Positions 57,417-64,000 of a stretch of 64,000 bases of DNA are shown here, in pieces (positions within the stretch are counted from its first letter, which is position 1; each line of letters opens with the position of its first letter). The position numbers and the translations under genes were made by a program. Origin of the DNA: Peribolospora baueri. Taxonomy: Eukaryota > Basidiomycota > Peribolosporomycetes > Peribolosporales > Peribolosporaceae. Location of the stretch: the NCBI GenBank assembly GCA_029717555.1, contig JAMDHS010000019.1, forward strand, positions 62,001 to 126,000, in the 5' to 3' direction. The notes beneath the pieces were generated by a model. The model searched no databases and was not told the DNA's origin. It saw only the letters and a list, made by a program, of their open reading frames with translations.

Positions 57417-60400
57417 TCACTTGCCAATCAAGTCCTCCCCATGCACCCTAACGCGGTACAAGCAAGTCATCTCGGGATTTCCGTGGTTGCTCGTGACCTT
57501 GACGATCACAACCCCCATGGGGATGCCCAGCTCGCGCACCGCTTGGCGCACGGAGAACGTCTGCACGGAGCTCTCGTCGCTGGGATCGTAGGTGAACTGC
57601 GCGAGCAGGACGTGGTCCGGACGAGGGGGAATGGGAATGAGCTGGGGTTCGCCTGACCCGGCACCGGAATCGAGAGAGGCGTCATTGGCAGACGTCGACT
57701 CGGCGAGCCGCTGATGGTAGCGCTCGACGGCGTGCACGTCCTCCTCGCGCTCGAGCACGCCCCAGATTTCAAAGTCCTTGGGCGCCGTCGTGAGGTCGTA
57801 GGCGTTCTCTTTGGCCACGTGGTCGATCGTTATGTCCGTCACCACGATCCTCCTCGAGAGAGCGATGCCGAGCTGCCCCGTCTCGCCTCGGAAAGGCCAG
57901 CAGCTTCCGACATTGGTGTCCGGGTGCAGCGCGGTCACCGGCGGCCGGCCTTGGATGACGCCCATGCCCGTTGCCGAGCCGAACAAGCTCCCCATTATGC
58001 CCCGAGGTCGCATGGCGTAAGTCGGAGACGTGGCTGAGGGGATGATGTGTGCTCCGCCGGTGTAGAGGGCATAATCGGGTCGAGCGACAACGTCTGCAGC
58101 GTGACGACGAAGAGCCGACTCGACCAGACTGCTGATGAGGGCGGTGATGTTTTGGCCATCCGAGGTCTTGATGGTAACGTCGAGATCGCCCTCCTCGTGA
58201 GACCCGCCAAATCCAGGTAGGTGCCATTTGCTACCGGTCGAGGCGCCCCGACCGCCTTGGTGAACCTGCTCCTGACGAGCCGCCTTGGCCAGGAACTCTC
58301 GGCCGATACTCTGCACGTTCTCGTTGACCTTGGTCTCGAAGTCTGTCTTTAACGTCTTCATCTCGCGGTGGAGGACGTCGAGGAAAGCTTGTCGGGAAAC
58401 GACCGCGCCAGAGTTGACCTTGCGAGACAGCTCTGCGTCGGCCCAGGTGCGGAGCGCGGCCTCGTTCGCAGCGAGGAAATTGTTCCACGACGGCGGCGGA
58501 GCTGGAGTCCCTCCGCGCGAAGGTTTTGTCGCGAGATCGGCCTCTTCCCTGCTCAAGAAGACTTGCCTGAGGTGAGTCCAGAACGCCGGATCGATCTCAA
58601 TCTCTCCCGACTTGGCATCCATCCGCACAGCCAGACGGGACGGCAAGTAGTCCTCGATGGCCTTGACGGCGATGGACGCAACCCTCTCCGCGTCCAGCGT
58701 GACAGACACCTTAGCAGCATGCTCCACCACCTGCGAGCCGACATTTGCGAGCTCCTCCTGAAGCTTGTCCACTTCGGCATTGAGCTTGGCCACATTAGTC
58801 GCGCTGGCGCGGTGCCCAGCGCCCACTTCGTCAACTTGAGAGGACAGTTTTGCGAATTGAGATTTGACGGCCTCGATCGCCTGCTCGACTCGGCTGAAAT
58901 CACGCTTCTGCGCGTTCTCAAGCCGTTTGTCCGCTTCGCGCATCCGGCGTTGCACGTCGTCGATCGAGCCCTCGAGCTTTGCCACCCGTTTGACGATGCC
59001 AGCGGCGGAGCGATCGGACAGCTCCAACTTCTCCCGCGAATCGCGCTCGAGCAGAGCGAGCTCGGCCATGCTGTGCTCCAGCGAGGTGAGACGTTCGACC
59101 AGCTCGGCAAGCGTCTCTGGTGGGACTTCCGGGGCGCTCCAAACCTTCGGGGTGCCGAAAAAGGGGATGCTCGGGAGCAAAGCCTTGAGCTGGTTCGTCC
59201 TGGACAAAGATGTGGCGTCACGAGGCTGACTCAAGAGGCCGACAACCAAAATGGCCAAGAGGATGACGCCAACCAGGTTGAATATCCGCTTCCAGTTGAC
59301 GAGTGAGAGCTGCGTCTTGGTCATATTGCCCATCCGCGCGAAAAGCAAAACCGGGAGTCCGAGTGTGTAGTGGAGGGTGACGGCGAGGAGGCGGTAGATC
59401 ACGTAGAAGATGGACGTGAGGATAACGTAGAAGAAGAGGCATACGCTGCGCAGAAGCCTGCCTAGCGATCCTCCCACCAAGTCAGGCTCCTCATCCAGAG
59501 GTTCGTCGTCGTATTCGGCCACATTGTCCACTGACGTATCTGCGCTGTAGTCGTCGACGCCGCTCGGGATCTCGACTCCGGAATCGACCAGTGCAACCTT
59601 CCTGCTCTTGCCCTTCGGTGTCCCCCTCCGTGCCAGGCTCGAACTGACCGCGAACTCAGCGGACGCTCCCTCATCCGTCGGAACATCCTCTTCATCGTCT
59701 CCTTCCCCACCCTGACTGTTCCTCTTCCCTCCGCTCTTCCTCTTCTTCCGCCCCTTGTGCCAATCTGGGATACGTCCCGAAGGCAGAGGCCCAAGTCCCG
59801 GTTGCGACTTCCTTCTCCTACGCCTCCTGCCTTCATCCGAGAGCACGTCGTCATCGTCGCTCTCTTCGTCGGCACGAGGACGATACGTACGGTTATCAAA
59901 CGACGTCCTTCCCTTCTTCCGACGCGCGCTTCCACCACCTTCCGAGGGCTCGTAGTCGGGTTCCGCTCGAGAAGTAGGGCTGTGAAGGAACGAAAGCCAG
60001 GACCCGCTCCATCCTTGCCCGGTGGGCTTTTCGCGCGCTTCCCTCTCCAGGCTCGCCGCGTACCTTTCCTCCTCGGTGTAGTCGTAGCTTTTGCTGTTAT
60101 CTTCCTCCTCGCCTGGTGCAGGGGGGTGGGGAGAGAGCGAACTGCGTTGGCGAACGTAGAAGGTAGCCGGTTCGAGGGGCTGCCTCATGGACGTCGTCTC
60201 GCCTTCCCAATCCGCAGGAGGATCCACATCGATGAGGTCGATGGGATCCGCCGACTCATCCCCATCCAAGGGATCGGCAGCCCTTCCATTTCGTGAGCTG
60301 GCAGCGCCATTGTGTCCTCCCCTGCTCCTCGAGGTCGACGTCGATCCTACGCTCACAGGAGCCCTGGTAGCGTTCGCGCCTGTGCCTGTCCAGCCGTTGA

Positions 60401-61025
60401 AAGCGCTGGCGATGTTGACGCTCGTGTTTGCGGCGCTCGAGTCGGTGGGCTTTGGGGCACTCATGAGAGGCAGAGTACCTCCGTTAGCTCTGCGGGCTTT
60501 TAAAGCCGCGTAACGCTGTGCTGCTGTCTCTGGCTGGGGCGGGTTGGGGTCGTGGAGGTTAGCCGCCGGAGGACCGAGACCCAAGGCGTTGTCGTGCGGA
60601 TGTAGGTGAGAGAAGTCATCGCTCTGATCGTGACCTTGACCTCCTGAGAGACGTCGGGGTACGTCTGCGCTGGATGGGCTGCCGCTGGCGCCCACCGCGG
60701 CGCGACCGCGGTCGCCGCTGTTTGGAGCGCCGTAGGCGTAGCTAACCTGAGGTGTATGGGTAGAGACTCTCTCGCGTCGTCGTGCTGTGTTGGTGGACGT
60801 AGTGGAGGTGACCGATACGGGAGAACCGGGCGGCTGGGAGGGATGAGTACTTGACCGAAGCGATCGGCCCGTGGCGTTGGACGCTGCGGACGCTTGTGAG
60901 CGAGCGTCGTCTTCTGCCGCTGCTTCGTCTCCTTCGCCAGGACCGCCCCCAGGCAAGCCCAGGGTAAAGGTGCGGTAAGACTTCCTGCGACTACCGCGCG
61001 AGGCCTTTGGCGAACTGGTGAACAT
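57417..61025 (-). CDS. SAD1: SUN-domain nuclear envelope protein (Sad1-like)
   Basis: Inner nuclear membrane half of the LINC complex, linking spindle pole body or chromosomes to outer-membrane KASH proteins (family knowledge). Intronless, 1202 residues. A long disordered, Ser/Arg-rich nucleoplasmic region is followed by hydrophobic segments at about 525-560 (VCLFFYVILTSIFYVIYRLL) and 575-595 (FNLVGVILLAILVVGLL). Coiled coil covers about 630-810 (VERLTSLEHSMAELALLERD and following). The SUN domain fills about 980-1202: DYALYTGGAHIIPSATSPTY, TALHPDTNVGSCWPFRGETG, LGIALSRRIVVTDITIDHVA, KDFEIWGV, and the end NPEMTCLYRVRVHGEDL, with the conserved Cys in GSCWPF. The start MFTSSPKASRGSRRKSYRTF is the first ATG of the frame. 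The longer loop near the C-terminus is Ser/Asp-rich. SUN family certain; Sad1 orthology likely. Confidence 0.94.
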   Translation of the reverse strand: MFTSSPKASRGSRRKSYRTFTLGLPGGGPGEGDEAAAEDDARSQASAASNATGRSLRSSTHPSQPPGSPVSVTSTTSTNTARRRERVSTHTPQVSYAYGAPNSGDRGRAAVGASGSPSSADVPRRLSGGQGHDQSDDFSHLHPHDNALGLGPPAANLHDPNPPQPETAAQRYAALKARRANGGTLPLMSAPKPTDSSAANTSVNIASAFNGWTGTGANATRAPVSVGSTSTSRSRGGHNGAASSRNGRAADPLDGDESADPIDLIDVDPPADWEGETTSMRQPLEPATFYVRQRSSLSPHPPAPGEEEDNSKSYDYTEEERYAASLEREAREKPTGQGWSGSWLSFLHSPTSRAEPDYEPSEGGGSARRKKGRTSFDNRTYRPRADEESDDDDVLSDEGRRRRRRKSQPGLGPLPSGRIPDWHKGRKKRKSGGKRNSQGGEGDDEEDVPTDEGASAEFAVSSSLARRGTPKGKSRKVALVDSGVEIPSGVDDYSADTSVDNVAEYDDEPLDEEPDLVGGSLGRLLRSVCLFFYVILTSIFYVIYRLLAVTLHYTLGLPVLLFARMGNMTKTQLSLVNWKRIFNLVGVILLAILVVGLLSQPRDATSLSRTNQLKALLPSIPFFGTPKVWSAPEVPPETLAELVERLTSLEHSMAELALLERDSREKLELSDRSAAGIVKRVAKLEGSIDDVQRRMREADKRLENAQKRDFSRVEQAIEAVKSQFAKLSSQVDEVGAGHRASATNVAKLNAEVDKLQEELANVGSQVVEHAAKVSVTLDAERVASIAVKAIEDYLPSRLAVRMDAKSGEIEIDPAFWTHLRQVFLSREEADLATKPSRGGTPAPPPSWNNFLAANEAALRTWADAELSRKVNSGAVVSRQAFLDVLHREMKTLKTDFETKVNENVQSIGREFLAKAARQEQVHQGGRGASTGSKWHLPGFGGSHEEGDLDVTIKTSDGQNITALISSLVESALRRHAADVVARPDYALYTGGAHIIPSATSPTYAMRPRGIMGSLFGSATGMGVIQGRPPVTALHPDTNVGSCWPFRGETGQLGIALSRRIVVTDITIDHVAKENAYDLTTAPKDFEIWGVLEREEDVHAVERYHQRLAESTSANDASLDSGAGSGEPQLIPIPPRPDHVLLAQFTYDPSDESSVQTFSVRQAVRELGIPMGVVIVKVTSNHGNPEMTCLYRVRVHGEDLIGK

Positions 61026-63176
61026 GTGCTCGTGGGGACGATCGCGTGACGGGGGGTGACTGTCCTCTGTACAGAAGCGAGCCGACTTTCAGTCGCGCTC
61101 GCACAAGTGGCCACCAGGGGAGAATTGGTGTGTTGAAGGGGAGAACGCGCCAAGCGAGCTACGCGTGGAAAGAAGGACAAATTGAAGGTTCAGTCGGTCG
61201 TCACTTGCACCGTGTAGCCTGCTGACCATACAAGAACGGCGCTACTTCTGATCGCCGGCGCGCGTCGCAAGTAGGAAAGGAGGCACTCTCACCTCTTTAC
61301 TCGAGAACTGCGCGTTGCAGCTGGCTTGTGGTGAACGAATATTGAAAACTTGGATGTAGACGAGGTGGATGGCTCGCTGGAAGACGAGTGGATGTTCGTG
61401 AATACTTGTCTCTGCGATGGTGGACGACAGGGGCTGCGAGCTGCTGGAGACGGGAAGGGCCGATATTGACGACGCGACTTTTGGCGTGGCACCCTCAGAT
61501 CAACCGCAGCAGCTTTCAAGTCCCCACGCATAAAGCGATGGACCGATACTAGACCTTGTTGTTAATTAACACGGTCCCCATCAAATTTGCTCTTCGCGCG
61601 GCCCGATGCGGCTGCTCAGGACGAGAAGGATGGATGAATGGATGAATGTATGAATGGATGGATGGATGGATGGGCTTTGCAGCACGACAGACGATGGGGA
61701 CATTCTGCCACGTCCTTGGGGCACGGACGAGGTCGCACCACATGCGCACGAAGAAAAAGCAGGTCGTTCCACCGCTGAGCCGCATCGGTGAAGGAACCAG
61801 CTCGTCATTCGCGTTCTGCAAACCGGTGTTCTCATGAACCGCTGCCGGATACGGTCACGTCTGGTCAAGGGCAGCGCGCGAGGCTGGGTTGTCGCCGCTC
61901 CGCAGCCTGACTGTCTTTCCACTGCGCACGTTTGGCAAGGGTCGCCAAAGGCCAAGCCTGGATATATCAGGCACCACGGTCTAAGCAGCTGGAAACGGAG
62001 GCATCTGAGCGTTGTAAGCGGAACAGGAAGAAGAACAGAGCCTCTAACTTCTGCTTCTCTGAATGGCATGAACGGGTTGGGGTCCTTTGCGAGGTACAAA
62101 AAGGCTTGACCAGCCTCCAGCTTTAGGCTATTAAACCAGGGAGTACAGGTGAAGAGGTCATGGCAAAGGGCAAGATCGTCAAGTGCACCCAATGACGATA
62201 GAAAACGAGGTGATGGAGACCTGCCTTTGTTCCGAGCGCCCGAACGTCCTCAGACGTCCACCGGCGGAAGGAACGGACGGCCAGTCTCTTCGTGGAGTGG
62301 CTCGGATCGAACTGACAAATGCCAGGTAGCCCAGGCGGAATATAGCTGAATCTGTTTGATATAAACCTGTAGAACGTCAGTTCGATTGTGCTTCTGCGAA
62401 GGCTCTTTGCGACAAGCGGGAAGAGTTGCAATGTCAGCCGAAAAAGAGGCTCGCCCCATTGCGTCAGTCGCCGCGAAACATGTGGACGTTTCGAGATGCC
62501 CTGCCTGCACGTAAAATATGTGCATGCGTGGAATCAGACAGATGCGTAGAAGCTTGCGCGAACGGCGAGCCGTTTGGAGCGCGGAGTTGCGTGTCTGATG
62601 GAGCTGGAAAGAGTGGCGAGCGTTCGGATCGGGAAGGCGCTCTCACCATTTCCACGTCCACGTCGTCCATCCGGCCGACTCGATCGGATCGACCCGGCGA
62701 AGTGCGGACGAAACGGAGCGGAGTCCCTTCTGGAAACGTGGCACCCTGCTGGCAAGCTGCGGCAAACGGGGAAGCGTGAGCTGGCACGGAGAGGGATCTT
62801 CCTGGAGCTTTAAGCAGAGCCAGCGAAGCGCACCGTTGTTTCCTGCTTACCACCACCACCCCCCATCTTTCTTTCGTCTTCTTCGCCTTCTCCTGTGGCG
62901 TTGTCGACCACTTTCTCGTTTTCCTTCTTGCCACCCTTGGACGAACGAGCATACGCACCCGGAGCACGCCGTCCTTGTCTTCCTCCTATTCGCTACGACA
63001 AGCGCGAGAGTGTCTAGTGAGTGGGTGGCGACCATCTCCAGCGTCTCCGTCTCTTGACATGAGAAGTTGATGTGGAGCTTTCGCATGGCGCTGGCAGGTT
63101 TGCTGACGTTGCACTCCTGACCGCCTTCTACCGGATACAGCCGTCGTTGACGCCCAACCCGCACTACAACCCCATA
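61026..63176. other. Divergent region between the SUN gene and KAR2
   Basis: 2.15 kb of promoter space with a GGAT/GAAT repeat at 61624-61672. The final 300 bases are the probable KAR2 leader and include TGACGT at 63104-63109. Minus-strand frames near 61581-62192 are open but lack motifs. Confidence 0.5.
61624..61672. repeat. (GGAT/GAAT)n tetranucleotide repeat
   Basis: About eleven units mixing GGAT and GAAT, with one GTAT variant, in the divergent region upstream of the SUN gene. Confidence 0.93.
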
Positions 63177-64000
63177 ATGGCGTACACCGCTAGGCCCAAG
63201 GTGGCCAAGCGACCGGCGGCCTCCAGGCCTCGGTCCTTCCTCTCCATCCTCGGTGTCTGCGCCCTCCTCCTTCTTGCCCTCCTCTCCATGGGCATGATTG
63301 GTGGCGCCGTCAAAGCTCAGGACGACAAGGAGAGCGTTGGCACTGTGAGTTTTCGTCTCTTCATCGCCCGGCGCGTTGGCCACCCTGCGCATCGATTCGT
63401 GGATGGCTGATCATTATCGACCCATTTTTGATTTGCTCTGCTTGTCGTGGCAATAACAGGTTATTGGTATCGACTTGTGAGCATATATATCATCCCTCTC
63501 TTCTCTCCTGAACCTCGTCGTGCTGACGCTCTCTCTCTTTTCCCTTTTCCCAGGGGAACCACCTACTCTTGCGTTGGTGTTCAGCGCCAGGGACGTGTAG
63601 ACATCATCGCCAACGATCAGGGTAACCGTATCACTCCTTCCTACGTCGCCTTCACCGATGAGGAGCGCCTCATCGGTGACGCCGCCAAGAACCAGGCAGC
63701 ACAGAACCCGGAGAACACCGTCTTCGACGCCAAGCGACTCATCGGTCGCAAGACGAATGAGAAGGAGGTCCAGGCTGACCTGAAGCACTACCCCTTCAAG
63801 GTGAGCTACTTATATCTGCGCGGTTTTCCTTACGTGGAGAAGAGTGGTCGCTGATCATTTCCTGGTAACGTTCGCATTTTCGCAGATCGTCGACCAGAAG
63901 GGCAAGCCCGGAATCGAGATTGAGTACAAGGGCGAGAAGCGCCAGTTCTCTCCGGAAGAGGTCAGCGCCATGGTGCTCAGCAAGATGAAGGAGACTGCCG
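63177..64000 (+). CDS. KAR2: ER Hsp70 chaperone KAR2/BiP, 5' part (runs off window)
   Basis: Luminal Hsp70 for protein translocation, folding and unfolded-protein-response control. Exons seen: 63177-63344, 63460-63476 (17 nt), 63554-63800 and 63886 onward. The N-terminus has a basic stretch ([15 protein letters not shown]), then the signal core [20 protein letters not shown] and a likely cleavage after AVKA. The ATPase domain follows: [15 protein letters not shown] (Hsp70 signature 1, formed by joining three exons), [35 protein letters not shown], and [18 protein letters not shown]. The signal sequence and the wording of the N-terminal domain indicate the ER rather than cytosolic form; the HDEL tail lies outside the window. 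The chosen ATG is the one directly before the basic signal-peptide region; an in-frame ATG at 63072 exists upstream. Confidence 0.95.

Noticed and set aside
56780-57427. 215-codon minus-strand frame downstream of the SUN gene
   Set aside because: Overlaps the last codons of the SUN gene in another frame and reads as a pyrimidine-rich 3' UTR.
61581-62192. 203-codon minus-strand frame upstream of the SUN gene
   Set aside because: No motif, includes a tetranucleotide repeat at its end, and lies in divergent promoter space.
62290-62325. GTTCGATC on the minus strand, resembling a tRNA T-loop/B box
   Set aside because: The flanking bases do not pair into a T stem and no acceptor stem or A box was found at the right distance.

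Overview
The window is nuclear DNA of a fungus, most likely a basidiomycete. It is GC-rich. Genes are monocistronic on both strands, with spliceosomal introns of about 55-120 nt (GTGAGT/GTRNGT donors, YAG acceptors) and several tiny exons of 6-24 nt. Gene content (neutral trehalase, cytosine deaminase, Rix7, Efl1, Pps1, Pam18, Kar2, SUN and Bqt4-like proteins) is fungal throughout. High intron density argues against Ustilago-like smuts and would suit Pucciniomycotina (Microbotryomycetes-like); this placement is inference only. No transposon, retroelement, rRNA, tRNA or CRISPR array was recognised.

Layout. 1-7.8 kb: 3' part of EFL1 (+), a doubtful small ORF (-), RIX7 (+), FCY1 (-). 9.5-24 kb: two very large low-complexity proteins (+), the second ending in an alcohol-dehydrogenase-like MDR domain, then an EFM2-like protein methyltransferase (-). 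26.6-33 kb: a tail-anchored protein with a CC1-box dynein-adaptor-like motif (+) and a Bqt4-like inner-nuclear-membrane protein (+). 37.4-46.3 kb: PPS1 dual-specificity phosphatase (+), a 57-residue Cys-rich protein in four exons (+), an ankyrin protein (-), and an unrecognised probably mitochondrial protein (-). 46.7-54.3 kb: neutral trehalase in 15 exons (-), PAM18/TIM14 (-), and a 12-cysteine small protein (-). 57.4-64 kb: an intronless SUN-domain protein (-) and the 5' end of KAR2/BiP (+).

The genes form no operon or obvious biosynthetic cluster. Functional themes recur: 60S ribosome maturation (EFL1, RIX7), translation-factor methylation (EFM2-like), nuclear-envelope/telomere/dynein architecture (CC1-box protein, Bqt4-like, SUN), and organelle protein import or folding (PAM18, KAR2). 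Gene-free stretches are long (up to 4.4 kb), pyrimidine-rich and full of short tandem repeats.

The best candidates for something undescribed are the tail-anchored CC1-box protein, the two small Cys-rich proteins found only by joining short exons, and the 2.4-kiloresidue protein carrying an MDR domain. Exon borders were placed by eye from splice consensus and reading-frame continuity; no alignment or expression data were used.
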